Assembly: GCF_034343125.1 (NCBI RefSeq)
Contig: NZ_CP139957.1
Coordinates: forward strand, 2,350,001-2,414,000
DNA: 64,000 nt
Direction: 5' to 3'
DNA from: Caldicellulosiruptor danielii
GTDB lineage: Bacteria; Bacillota; Thermoanaerobacteria; Caldicellulosiruptorales; Caldicellulosiruptoraceae
The notes beneath the pieces were generated by a model. The model was not told where the DNA came from. It saw only the letters and a list, made by a program, of their open reading frames with translations, and did no database searches. How positions within the stretch are numbered: the stretch's first letter is position 1; every line of letters begins with the position of its first letter. Below are positions 55,244 through 63,858 of this stretch, in pieces. A program made the position numbers and the translations under genes.

Positions 55244-55287
55244 CAGTAAAAGAGCCCCTTTGCCCAAAGTGGACAAGAGGCTCTTTA
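55244..55287 (-). terminator. Terminator of the CUT2 sugar transporter operon
   Basis: A long, slightly imperfect stem (AAAGAGCC at 55286-55279 with 55256-55249, extended by CTTGTCC/GGGCAAAG) followed on the minus strand by TTTTAC, 19 bases after the binding-protein gene. Confidence 0.85.
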
Positions 55288-55305
55288 AGACATATTTTAA
55301 TTCAT

Positions 55306-56343
55306 TTACTTTATCACATTAACCTTATAGAACGCATCCACATTCTGCTTTGTTACAACCATTGTACCTGTATCGACGTATGGCGGAAGTGGATTTATAC
55401 CAAACTTCTTCCAATTATCAACTGGATTAACAATACCATGTTTTAAGTAGAACAGGAATGTCATGCCCCAGAAGCCCATGTTCCACGTACCCTGGGCAAT
55501 CGATGCATCAATAACTCCCTGTTTAATTAAATCGAGCGTGCCTTTGTCTGTGTCAAAGCTTACTATCTTAATCTTACCAACCTTGTTAGCCTCTTTGATA
55601 GCTGTTGCAACACCAACACCACCAGGAGCGTCTGTGCAGAATATTCCTTTGATATTTGGATGAGCTTGGAGCATAGCTGCTACTCCTCTTGCTGCTTTTG
55701 TTGAGTCATTTTCGTCGTTGACAATTGAAACAACCTTAATTTTTGGAAACTCTTTCTTGAGAGTATCTATAAATCCTTGTTTTCTCTGCTCGTGATTTAG
55801 CTGTGCAGCAACTGTTGAAATACCCACTTCACCTTTTCCACCCAAAAGCTTTCCTAAGTATCTTGCAGCCATTGCACCTGCGTTATAGTTTCCTGTCTCC
55901 AAAACAGAATATCTACTGGACTTGGGTGAGTCAGCATCGAAGGTCAAGACCGGAATTCCTTTTTTGATCGCCTCATCAATTGGAGCTTTTAGCGCATCAG
56001 GGTTTGCACATGTAACTAAAATCCCTGCTGGTTTTTTAGCAATAACTTGGCGAAGAACAGTAACCTCTTGGTTTACATCAAACTGTGGTGCACCTGTGTA
56101 GATTGCTTTTACACCATACAGGTCTGCTGCTGCCTTCATTCCTTTAAAGCAACCTTTCCAGTACTCAATACCTGACGCAAAGGTCACCATGTAATACTCT
56201 TCTTTTGGACTTCCTTTTAGTTTTGGGTTGCCACTGCTTGCCTGTGTGACATCTTTTGAGCCTGGAACAAGCGCATAAGCCAAAGACACAATGAGAGCAA
56301 TCGCCAGAAAGATTGAAAGGTACTTGTAAAAGTTCTTCTTCAT
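55306..56343 (-). CDS. Sugar ABC transporter substrate-binding protein (RbsB-like, CUT2)
   Basis: 345 residues: an N-terminal hydrophobic signal/anchor (YLSIFLAIALIVSLAYALVP) and a type I periplasmic-binding fold (VTFASGIEYWKGCFKGMKAA, LVTCANPDALKAPIDEA, VLTFDADSPKS, AIKEANKVGKIKIVSFDTD). No lipobox Cys follows the helix, unlike most Gram-positive binding proteins, so it may stay anchored by the uncleaved helix or be released. Last gene of ATPase-permease-binding protein; a hairpin precedes it. Pentose binding is suggested by the shared AraR-like operator. Confidence 0.9.
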   Translation of the reverse strand: MKKNFYKYLSIFLAIALIVSLAYALVPGSKDVTQASSGNPKLKGSPKEEYYMVTFASGIEYWKGCFKGMKAAADLYGVKAIYTGAPQFDVNQEVTVLRQVIAKKPAGILVTCANPDALKAPIDEAIKKGIPVLTFDADSPKSSRYSVLETGNYNAGAMAARYLGKLLGGKGEVGISTVAAQLNHEQRKQGFIDTLKKEFPKIKVVSIVNDENDSTKAARGVAAMLQAHPNIKGIFCTDAPGGVGVATAIKEANKVGKIKIVSFDTDKGTLDLIKQGVIDASIAQGTWNMGFWGMTFLFYLKHGIVNPVDNWKKFGINPLPPYVDTGTMVVTKQNVDAFYKVNVIK

Positions 56344-56386
56344 AGCCTATCAAACCCTCCTCCAATTTAGTTTTTATTTATTTTAA

Positions 56387-56429
56387 CCCCTGATGCCTAC
56401 AAAGCTTTTCTCAATGCAGGCAACAGGAG
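56387..56429 (-). other. Intra-operon stem-loop before the binding-protein gene
   Basis: Arms at 56387-56399 and 56417-56429 pair with few mismatches (CCTGTTGCCT/AGGCATCAGG). No U-tract follows on the minus strand. It probably stabilises the binding-protein part of the mRNA, giving it higher expression than the membrane parts. Confidence 0.5.
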
Positions 56430-56458
56430 TTAAAACCAATCTTTTCTTTAAAAATTCT

Positions 56459-57445
56459 TTATGACTTTTTTTGATGTGTAAGATAGTCAATTGTCACAGC
56501 CGCAATCAAAATCACACCGCTGACTAAGTTTTGCCAGTAGACAGAGACGTTCAAGAGCACAAGCGCATTGTTGATGATTCCGACAAGGATTGTACCAAGG
56601 ATTGCTCCAAGGACAGTACCTTCGCCACCTGCAAGCGACGCACCGCCGATGACACACGCAGAGATTGCATTCAGTTCTGAGCCATTACCTGCCGTTGGTG
56701 CTGCAACTGAAAACCTTGAGAGAGTAAATATCCCAGCAATTCCTGCTAAGATTGACATCAGAACATATACAGAGACCTTTACCTTTGGAACATTTATACC
56801 AGATAATTTTGCTGCATTTTCGTTGCTGCCTACATAGTACACAAGCCTAAATGGTGCTGATTTTCTCATCAAAAAGTCAAACAAGATAATGAGAAGTATA
56901 AAGAACACGATGAAAAATGGAATCCCTAAAATCTTTCCTTGTCCTAAAAATTCAAATCCTTTGAGATTACCATACAGTGCAAGTGGTGAGCCTTGGGTCA
57001 AAACATAAGCTGCACCACGAGCTATTCCCATCATAGCCAATGTAACAATTAAAGGTGGAATACCAACTCTTGCGATAAAATAGCCATTGAAAAGTCCAAT
57101 CAAAGCACAAACAATAAGTGCGATTAAGGACCCAATCCAGATATTAATTCCGAAGCTTAAATAAAGCCCACCTGCTATGACAGCCGAAAGTCCCAGAACA
57201 GAACCAACAGAAAGATCTACGCCACCTGAGACAAGCACAACAGTCATACCTATTGCGAGTATTCCATCTGCTGCAAGGCCCAAAGCTGTTGTTATAAGGT
57301 TTTCTGCAGTCAAGAAGTTTGGACTCAATATTGATATAATGGCGCTTATTACAATTATGATAAAAATTAAAGTAATTTCTCTAAACCCCATTAACTTTTT
57401 GAAAAAGCTCTTACTTGCTGCCTGATTTGAAGACTGTACTGACAT
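56459..57445 (-). CDS. Sugar ABC transporter permease (RbsC-like)
   Basis: A 328-residue BPD_transp_2 permease: about eight to ten helices, with GMTVVLVSGGVDLSVGSVLGLSA, the typical GGVDLSVGS motif, and the coupling segment AKLSGINVPKVKVSVY...FSVAAPTAGNGSELNAIAA-like region. The ATG at 57445 has AAGGAGG upstream; the frame extends to 57490 inside the ATPase gene. It works as a homodimer with the ATPase and binding protein of this operon. Confidence 0.9.
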   Translation of the reverse strand: MSVQSSNQAASKSFFKKLMGFREITLIFIIIVISAIISILSPNFLTAENLITTALGLAADGILAIGMTVVLVSGGVDLSVGSVLGLSAVIAGGLYLSFGINIWIGSLIALIVCALIGLFNGYFIARVGIPPLIVTLAMMGIARGAAYVLTQGSPLALYGNLKGFEFLGQGKILGIPFFIVFFILLIILFDFLMRKSAPFRLVYYVGSNENAAKLSGINVPKVKVSVYVLMSILAGIAGIFTLSRFSVAAPTAGNGSELNAISACVIGGASLAGGEGTVLGAILGTILVGIINNALVLLNVSVYWQNLVSGVILIAAVTIDYLTHQKKS

Positions 57446-57473
57446 TTCAATTCTTGCCTCCTTTTGCTCAGAA

Positions 57474-58973
57474 TTATTTGTGTGCAGCAAGCTGCATGAT
57501 GTTCTCTTCGGTGATTTTGTCTCCAGAAAGCTCGCCTGTTATCCTGCCCTCTCTCATGACAAGAACTCTATCACACATTCCAATGATTTCTGGCATCTCA
57601 GATGAAATCAGAATAATTCCTATGCCACTTTTGGCAAGTTCCCTGAGCAAGTTATGTATCTCTGCCTTTGCGCCAACGTCTATTCCACGCGTTGGCTCAT
57701 CCAAAATCAAAATCCTTGGGTTTATCGCAAGCCACTTTGCAATCATTACCTTTTGCTGGTTTCCGCCAGAAAGACTCATAACAAGCTGAAGATATGAAGA
57801 AGTCTTTACATTGAGTTTTTTTACAAACTCCTGCACAAGCCCTATCTCCATATGCCTGTCAATCAAAAGTCTGTTGTAGTCATACTTAAGATAAATAGCC
57901 GAGACATTGTAGGCAACAGGAAGCTTTAGAAAAAGACCATACTGTTTTCTGTCTTCTGTAACATATCCGATTTTATGTCTGATAGCATCTTCGAATGAAT
58001 TTATCTCAATCTTTTTCCCCTCAAGATAAATTTCCCCAGCGTGGCGCGGTAAAATTCCACAGATTGTCTGAGCAAGCTCAGTTCTTCCGCTTCCTACAAG
58101 ACCTGCAAAACCCAAAATCTCACCTTCGTGCAGGGCAAATGATACATTCTGGACCTTATCTGAGCTAATATTCTCTACCCTGAAAACTTCTCTTCCAATT
58201 TTACTGCTCTTTGGTGGGTACATCTCTTTGATTTCTCTTCCAACCATCAGGCTTACAACCTGGTTGGGGTTTGTCTCAGCTGTATTTAGCGTTGTAATGT
58301 ATCTTCCATCTCGAAGGACAGTGATTCTGTCTGCAAGCTCAAAAATCTCTCGCAGCCTGTGAGAGATGTAAAGAATGCTAATGCCTTTAGATTTTAACTC
58401 TCTTATTATCTTAAAAAGCACAGCTGCATCCGCTTCAGACAGAGCTGACGTTGGCTCATCCAAGATCAAAAGTTTACAGTTAAATGTAATCGCCTTTGCA
58501 ATTTCAACTATCTGCTGCTGGGCAACATTTAAATCTGCTACTTTATCTGTTGGCTTTATATTCACCTCATCAAAAAGCGCCAAAATCTCTTCAGACATCT
58601 TATTGAGCTTTTTGTAATCAACAATCTTGCCAGACTTTTGAGGAAGCCTTCCTATGTAGATATTCTCAGCAACAGTGAGGTGCGGGCAAAGTGCAAGTTC
58701 CTGGTGAACAATGCTGATACCAAGATTTTGTGCATCTCTTGGAGATCTGATATTAACCTTTTTGCCCTCAAGGTATATCTCACCTTTGTCTGGAAGAAAG
58801 CTTCCTGAAATGATGTTCATCAAAGTAGACTTTCCAGCACCGTTTTCGCCAACTACCGCATGAATCTCTGCCCTGTTTACTGAAAATGACACATCAGAAA
58901 GCGCCACAGTGCCAGGAAATGTCTTGGTTATACCATTTAGCCTAAGTAGTTCAACAGATGCAGAATCCTTCAC
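57474..58973 (-). CDS. Sugar ABC transporter ATPase (RbsA/XylG/AraG-like)
   Basis: A 499-residue protein with two nucleotide-binding domains. NBD1 has Walker A GENGAGKSTL, signature-like LNVAQQQIVEIAKA and Walker B LLILDEPTSAL. NBD2 has the family-typical degenerate Walker A GLVGSGRTEL, LSGGNQQKVMIAKWL and LILDEPTRGIDVGAK. First gene of the transporter operon; the control region at 58974-59263 is shared with the divergent DeoR gene. ATG 58973 with GGTGAACC upstream. Confidence 0.92.
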   Translation of the reverse strand: MKDSASVELLRLNGITKTFPGTVALSDVSFSVNRAEIHAVVGENGAGKSTLMNIISGSFLPDKGEIYLEGKKVNIRSPRDAQNLGISIVHQELALCPHLTVAENIYIGRLPQKSGKIVDYKKLNKMSEEILALFDEVNIKPTDKVADLNVAQQQIVEIAKAITFNCKLLILDEPTSALSEADAAVLFKIIRELKSKGISILYISHRLREIFELADRITVLRDGRYITTLNTAETNPNQVVSLMVGREIKEMYPPKSSKIGREVFRVENISSDKVQNVSFALHEGEILGFAGLVGSGRTELAQTICGILPRHAGEIYLEGKKIEINSFEDAIRHKIGYVTEDRKQYGLFLKLPVAYNVSAIYLKYDYNRLLIDRHMEIGLVQEFVKKLNVKTSSYLQLVMSLSGGNQQKVMIAKWLAINPRILILDEPTRGIDVGAKAEIHNLLRELAKSGIGIILISSEMPEIIGMCDRVLVMREGRITGELSGDKITEENIMQLAAHK

Positions 58974-59147
58974 ACAGGTTCACCTCGCTTTGTTTTAGCA
59001 TTACAAACTTTTGGTTAATCATGTGCATGGTTGATTTAATTTTGTGTCTTGTAATTATATATATTCTACATTCAAATCAAAAATCCTTCTTTTTTAATCA
59101 AAAATTTTTTATTTTTTTGAACGTTGTTATCAAAAGTGTTCATTATG

Positions 59148-59176
59148 TTGACATACTTGATAAAATATAATACACT
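59148..59176 (+). promoter_or_regulatory. Promoter of the DeoR/second-ATPase unit
   Basis: TTGACA (59148-59153), a 17-base spacer and TACACT (59171-59176). A TGAAC...GTTCA dyad (59118-59122, 59138-59142) lies just upstream, and a 24-base palindrome begins 20 bases downstream. Confidence 0.65.
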
Positions 59177-59195
59177 GATGGAAAGAAAGATTTAT

Positions 59196-59219
59196 AAAAG
59201 TTGTATGTGTACAACTTTT
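59196..59219. promoter_or_regulatory. AraR-like operator palindrome in the sugar-transporter control region
   Basis: AAAAGTTGTA-TGTG-TACAACTTTT has 10-bp perfect arms. The core TTGTATGTGTACAA differs from the araB operator core at 23436-23449 (TTGTACGTGAACAA) at only two of 14 positions, and the left flank AAAAG is shared. It sits right after the predicted start site of the plus-strand promoter, suited to repression. Confidence 0.7.
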
Positions 59220-59263
59220 TTCAAAGCCAAAAATGATACAATTGTAAAAGTGGTGAATATTAA

Positions 59264-60044
59264 ATGCTTGTTGCTGAGAGGTTAAAGAAAATAAAAGAGA
59301 TTTTGCTGCAAAAAAAGCACATTGATGTTGCAACGCTTGCTGAGCTTTTGAATGTCTCTGAGGTGACAATAAGGCGGGATTTAGACAAGCTTGAGAGCGA
59401 AGGTTTTTTGATAAAAACCTATGGGCGGTGCAATTTTGAAAGAAGAGGCAACAAAGCTTCTATCACCAATTATAGAAGAAAATTCAGAAAAAGAAGCAAT
59501 TGCAAAGGTTTGTTCATACATGATTGAGGACAATCAGGCAATAATCTTAACAGGTGGTAATATATGCCGGCTTGTGCCAAAGTATATAAAAGATAAAAAG
59601 AACATAATAGTTTTAACAAATGACCTTCTGCTGGCGTTAGAGTGTGGAAAACTTTCAATCCAGACAATTGTGACAGGCGGATACCTCATTGGAAATACAT
59701 TTATGTTGGCAGGGCCAATGCTTGTAAATCCTAATATGGACATATTTGTGGACAAGGCGTTCATAGAGGTTGATGGAGTGTCCTTAGAGCGCGGTTTTAC
59801 TGTCAACAATGTTGAGTTTGCAAATGCTTATAAATACTTTAAATCTATCTCAAAAGAAACAATTATTGTTGCTGACTCCTCCAAGTTTGATAAAATTTCT
59901 CTTTTCCAGATTGCAAAGGTTGATGAAATCAAAAAGGTGATAAGCGACACAAATGTGCCTGATGAATATAAATCCTTCTTCTTTGAAAATGGAACACAGA
60001 TTTTTTGCAGTTTTGACTTTTCTGACCTTGAAAGAGAGGTTTGA
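59264..60044 (+). pseudogene. DeoR-family sugar regulator, frameshifted
   Basis: From ATG 59264 the DeoR HTH is intact (LVAERLKKIKEILLQKKHID, VATLAELLNVSEVTIRRDLDKL), then IKTYG. In the next frame the protein resumes GGAILKEEATKLLSPII, with DeoR sugar-phosphate motifs (LTGGNICRLVPKYI, VDKAFIEVDGVSLERGFT, VADSSKFDKISLFQIAKVDE). The shift lies at GGG 59423-59425, where GG would keep the frame. The conserved Asp/Gly-rich effector segment is present but diverged. Either a disrupted regulator or a one-base error. It ends 7 bases before the second ATPase gene. Confidence 0.82.
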
Positions 60045-60051
60045 AGCTGTT

Positions 60052-61539
60052 ATGTCAATTGTTTTAGAAAATGTATCAAAGAAGTTTGAAGAGTTTTATG
60101 CCCTAAAGAGAATAAACCTTGAGTTTTTTGAAGGCGAAGTGCATGTAATATTAGGTAAAAACGGTTCTGGCAAAACTACTCTAACAAAGGTTATAAACGG
60201 AACATGTCAGCCATCTGAGGGAAAAGTTATAGTAGATGGCAAGGCTTTTTCAAGCCTAAATCCTCTTTTGGCAAAGTCGCTTGGGATTTTCACTGTGCAT
60301 CAGGAGCTTTTGTACTTTCCCCACCTTTCTGTTGCAGAAAATATCTTCATTGAAAATAAGCCAAAAAACAGTCTTGGATTTATCAGTACAAAAAAGATGA
60401 TAAAGCTCTCTTCTGAAATCCTTGCTAAAATGGGTGTTAATATTAATCCAGAGGCAATCTGCAAAAACCTTGGCACATCTCAGCTTCAGGTGATAGAGAT
60501 TTGCCGTGCACTTGTACAAGATGCAAAGGCAATTATTTTTGATGAGCCAACAGCCGGCCTTACTTCGTATGAGATAGAAAACCTCTTTAGAATCATCAAA
60601 GAGCTCAAGCAAAAAGGAATCATCATTATTTTTGTTACAAACATGGTGGAAGAAGCACTTTCTATTGCTGATAGAATAACCATCCTGCGCGACGGTGAGG
60701 TTGTGGCATCTGATAAAGTGACAAGTTTTAATCTAAACAGAGTAATTTCCCTCATATTTGGAAGAATAAACAGAACATATCCAAAGCTAAAAGTAGAAAA
60801 AGGACCGGTTATTTTTAGTGTTAAAAATTTAACTAAGTCTGGTATAATAGAGGATATATCATTTGAGGTAAGAAGCGGTGAGGTGTATGGAATAGCAGGG
60901 CTTGTTGGGTCTGGTAGAAGCTTTCTGGCAAAAGCACTTTTTGGTGCCGAAAAGGTAGACTCAGGTGAGATTTATATTAAAGGAAATCTTTTGAAGCTTT
61001 CAAGCCCATCTGATGCAATCAAAAATGGCATTGCGTTTATGAGCGAAGATAGGATTGGTACAGGGCTTTTTAAGACTTTGAACATTGCAGATAACATCAT
61101 CTCATCTAATATCTGGAATATTGTAAATGGGTTTTTCATTGACTCATCACGTCAGGAGAAGATTGCAAATTTTTTTATAAAGCGGCTTGGGATAAAGCCA
61201 AAGGAAATATCTCAAAAGATAGCAACTCTTTCTGGTGGTAATCAGCAAAAGGTCTTGATTGCAAAGTGGTTATTTTCCCAGTCGATAGTGTTTATTTTGG
61301 ATGAGCCAACAAAGGGTTTGGATTTAGCATCAAAGGTTGAGGTATATAACATCATAAACGAACTTGCGCGAATTGGCTGTGCGATTATCTTTATCTCCTC
61401 TGAATTTTCAGAGCTAATTGGCATGTGTGATAGGATTTTGGTTTTGAGAGAGGGCAAAAAAGTTCATGAGTTTTCTAAGAAGGAAATGGACTATGATAGA
61501 ATTTTAAAAAGTGCAATGGGAATTTTAGAACATAAATAA
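60052..61539 (+). CDS. Second RbsA-like sugar ABC ATPase without its own permease
   Basis: A 495-residue duplicated ATPase. NBD1: Walker A GKNGSGKTTL, HQELLYFPHLSVAENIF, degraded signature LGTSQLQVIEICRALV, Walker B AIIFDEPTAGL. NBD2: GLVGSGRSFLAKAL, LSGGNQQKVLIAKWL, FILDEPTKGLDLAS. Both sites look able to bind ATP. The ATG at 60052 follows GAGAGG; the frame extends back into deoR. No permease or binding protein follows before the terminator, so it either serves the divergent transporter or is an orphan left after gene loss. Confidence 0.88.
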   Translation: MSIVLENVSKKFEEFYALKRINLEFFEGEVHVILGKNGSGKTTLTKVINGTCQPSEGKVIVDGKAFSSLNPLLAKSLGIFTVHQELLYFPHLSVAENIFIENKPKNSLGFISTKKMIKLSSEILAKMGVNINPEAICKNLGTSQLQVIEICRALVQDAKAIIFDEPTAGLTSYEIENLFRIIKELKQKGIIIIFVTNMVEEALSIADRITILRDGEVVASDKVTSFNLNRVISLIFGRINRTYPKLKVEKGPVIFSVKNLTKSGIIEDISFEVRSGEVYGIAGLVGSGRSFLAKALFGAEKVDSGEIYIKGNLLKLSSPSDAIKNGIAFMSEDRIGTGLFKTLNIADNIISSNIWNIVNGFFIDSSRQEKIANFFIKRLGIKPKEISQKIATLSGGNQQKVLIAKWLFSQSIVFILDEPTKGLDLASKVEVYNIINELARIGCAIIFISSEFSELIGMCDRILVLREGKKVHEFSKKEMDYDRILKSAMGILEHK

Positions 61540-61540
61540 C

Positions 61541-61572
61541 AAAAAATCTTGATGGTATACACCACCAAGATT
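61541..61572 (-). terminator. Bidirectional terminator between ATPase and DUF3794 cluster
   Basis: AATCTTG-A-TGGT (61545-61556) pairs with ACCA-C-CAAGATT (61561-61572). TTTTTTG follows on the minus strand and a weaker AAAACTTTTC on the plus. Confidence 0.8.
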
Positions 61573-61580
61573 AAAACTTT

Positions 61581-61931
61581 TCACTCTTCATTGTCATATT
61601 GGGGCATAGCATGATAGGGATGAGGCTTTTCTTTCTTTATTATAGTAGCCTTAAACTCTCTTATCATATCAAGCTTTTTGATTATGATATTTTGCTTTTG
61701 AATGAGCTTTTCTAAAATCTCTGCTATAAGTTTTTGAAGACTAAGTAGCTGTGAAAAATCCTCAGCCTTTGGAAGATCATGGCTTGCAACAACTCTTTTT
61801 ATCTTTTCAGCCTCCGCATTCATAAGATTTGCAATAGCCATCTCTTCCTTCGCGATGGACTCTAAGATTTCATTTATTATCTCATCCCTTGGCTTTCTAA
61901 CAAACTCTGGACCACTCAAAACTATCATCAC
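61581..61931 (-). CDS. Small helical protein of spore-coat-associated type
   Basis: A 116-residue alpha-helical protein: EIINEILESIAKEEMAIANL, MNAEAEKIKRVV and LLSLQKLIAEILEKLIQKQN. This pattern (an IAxEExAxAxxxNAEGEK-like helix followed by LLxxxKxxxxxLxxxIKKxxxLxxKL) recurs in clostridial spore-surface/collagen-like protein loci. The tail is His/Pro-rich (KPHPYHAMPQYD). Last gene of the DUF3794 cluster, starting 4 bases from the next stop. Function inferred weakly from context. Confidence 0.6.
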   Translation of the reverse strand: MMIVLSGPEFVRKPRDEIINEILESIAKEEMAIANLMNAEAEKIKRVVASHDLPKAEDFSQLLSLQKLIAEILEKLIQKQNIIIKKLDMIREFKATIIKKEKPHPYHAMPQYDNEE

Positions 61932-61935
61932 TTCC

Positions 61936-62406
61936 TTACTTTACAGACTTGCACTTGGCAGTTATCAACACTAAAAAGCACCCTTTGATTTTTCTTTTGT
62001 CTACTACCTCAAGATCAGCCCATTCAATGTACATCTTAACATCACAGCAGCCACAAAAGCTTTTGTGAGTTTCTTCCAAGCATTTGATGTTTATAAAAGC
62101 ATCAACATCGTGGCACAAATGTACATTGTGAACAGACTGCTGAGGGTTTGCAGCTGTGTACATCACATTTAAGTTTATTGTACCTGAGACAACTATTTTG
62201 TCACCAAGTGGTCCACAAATTAGCTTACATTTTTTTCTTGTAATCTGCATCACAATGGACGAAAAATCTTCTATCTCTGGCTTTGACTCTGGAATTTCAA
62301 ACTCGGCCTTTGTCAGCACTTGTTTATAAACATGTGTCTTTTTTACATCGTCATACTCATGTGGCTCAATTATCCCTAAGTATGCACAACCTTTTTGTAT
62401 TTCCAT
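61936..62406 (-). CDS. DUF3794 (SPOCS) domain protein, Cys-rich
   Basis: A 156-residue single SPOCS domain: KPEIEDFSSIVMQITRKKCK, IVVSGTINLNVMYTAANPQQ, SVHNVHLCHDVDAFINI. It carries an unusual Cys-rich loop (ETHKSFCGCCDVKMYIEW) and C-terminal Cys residues that could bind metal or crosslink. SPOCS domains occur in spore-coat/engulfment proteins (SipL/SpoVID-type). More diverged than the two paralogues upstream. Confidence 0.82.
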   Translation of the reverse strand: MEIQKGCAYLGIIEPHEYDDVKKTHVYKQVLTKAEFEIPESKPEIEDFSSIVMQITRKKCKLICGPLGDKIVVSGTINLNVMYTAANPQQSVHNVHLCHDVDAFINIKCLEETHKSFCGCCDVKMYIEWADLEVVDKRKIKGCFLVLITAKCKSVK

Positions 62407-62481
62407 CTTTTCCTATAGACCTTTTTAACATTGTTCTAATGTTGATTTTATGGCAACTTCTCCTATTTTATGATACTAAAT

Positions 62482-63003
62482 TTAGCCAAGTACAGTTGAT
62501 AGCGCAGCATTTAATGTTGCCCAGATGAAAAGGACTGTGCATTTTTCAATTGTTCTTGGATCAAGAAGTGATACTGTCACATCTTCAATCAGCACGTTGG
62601 GTTTTCCAACCAAAACATCGTTTAAAGTGATACCTAATGTCTGCAAAAGCTGCAATGTGTTTGTACCAGCAGGAAGCTTAAGTGGCACTTCAATGAATGT
62701 GCAAAATGGCTCTGTGTACAAAACAGAGTGAACAGACTGCTCAGGGACATTGGCTGTGTATATGATCTTTTGTTTTAGCTCCCCATCAACAACAATTTTT
62801 AGTCCAACGGGTGTAGGAATTACTCTTGAGTCTGTCACCTTTGCTTCAATCAAAACTGTGTTTATTTGCTCAACATCAGGCTTTTCTTGAGGAATCGTGA
62901 GCTTTTCTTCTACAATATATTCTGTGTTAGGATTTGTCGGAAGTAAAGTCGGAAAGCTTGATGGGTCTGCAATTCCGATTATGTCAACAAAATTTCTAAG
63001 CAT
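62482..63003 (-). CDS. DUF3794 (SPOCS) domain protein
   Basis: 173 residues: MLRNFVDIIGIADPSSFPTL, EEKLTIPQEKPDVEQINTVL, LKIVVDGELKQKIIYTANVP, EQSVHSVLYTEPFCTFIEVP. The C-terminal part (LLQTLGITLNDVLVGKPNVL) and end are nearly colinear with the next gene upstream. A tandem paralogue pair implies a shared surface or coat assembly role. ATG 63003 with GGAGGTGTGAG upstream. Confidence 0.85.
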   Translation of the reverse strand: MLRNFVDIIGIADPSSFPTLLPTNPNTEYIVEEKLTIPQEKPDVEQINTVLIEAKVTDSRVIPTPVGLKIVVDGELKQKIIYTANVPEQSVHSVLYTEPFCTFIEVPLKLPAGTNTLQLLQTLGITLNDVLVGKPNVLIEDVTVSLLDPRTIEKCTVLFIWATLNAALSTVLG

Positions 63004-63034
63004 TCTTACTCACACCTCCATAAAATCAATTGTT

Positions 63035-63559
63035 CTAAGCTGGTAAGTAGGTTGCCAATAACGCGTTTACTCTTACCCATGCAAAGAGTATTGTACATTT
63101 TTTGGCTTTTCTTGTGTCAATCTGGGATATAGAAAAGTCTTCTATAATGATATTAGGTGGTACGCTGATTACATCATCTAAGGTAATTCCAAGAGTTTGC
63201 AAAAGGTTTAGTACATTCTGACCAGATGGAAGATTGAGCGGTATATCTATAAAGTTGCAAAAGTCTGTTATAAACATTGCTGAGTGAATAGACTGTGTAG
63301 GTTCATTTGCAACATATGTTATCTTTTGCTTAAGTTCACCTTCGATAATTACTTTCAGTCCAGTTGGTGTTGCAATTGCATAGTAGTTTTTTATGCTTGC
63401 CTCTACCATAACAGATACAATTTGCTCCATCTCAGGCTTTTCTGCAGGTATTGTAACTTGTTCTTCAACCTCAAACTGATTGTATCTATCAAGAGTTGTA
63501 AGTGTGGGAAATTCAGATACATTTGCAACCCCTTCAATACTGACAAAGTTTTTGAGCAT
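63035..63559 (-). CDS. DUF3794 (SPOCS) domain protein, tandem paralogue
   Basis: 174 residues from ATG 63559 (CGGAGATGATGG upstream): MLKNFVSIEGVANVSEFPTL, VTIPAEKPEMEQIVSVMVEA, VIIEGELKQKITYVANEPTQ, SIHSAMFITDFCNFIDIPLN. The frame runs back to 63667, but the extra part is hydrophobic junk without a ribosome site. First gene of the four-gene cluster. The 63668-63858 stretch upstream shows no gene. Confidence 0.85.
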   Translation of the reverse strand: MLKNFVSIEGVANVSEFPTLTTLDRYNQFEVEEQVTIPAEKPEMEQIVSVMVEASIKNYYAIATPTGLKVIIEGELKQKITYVANEPTQSIHSAMFITDFCNFIDIPLNLPSGQNVLNLLQTLGITLDDVISVPPNIIIEDFSISQIDTRKAKKCTILFAWVRVNALLATYLPA

Positions 63560-63858
63560 CAAACCATCATCTCCGTTTTTATTGTGTTTACATAAGCATA
63601 ATATGAAATGAAGCAAAAATGTGTGATAGGAATTTTTGGAAAGAAAAAAGATAATGTAAAATGGCATAAAAAAATGAAGGGGTTAGAGAGGTTAAAAGAT
63701 TTGAAAAATGAGTATAAATTGCTAAAAGAAGACGAATAATATGTATTAAAGAAAAGTAAAAGGAACAATCTAAGTGATGCCATCGCCCAATTTTTTTAGA
63801 GGGTTAAAAAATGGACTTGTGATAAGCATTTTGTTGTGGGTGGTTATAATCGTTTTGG

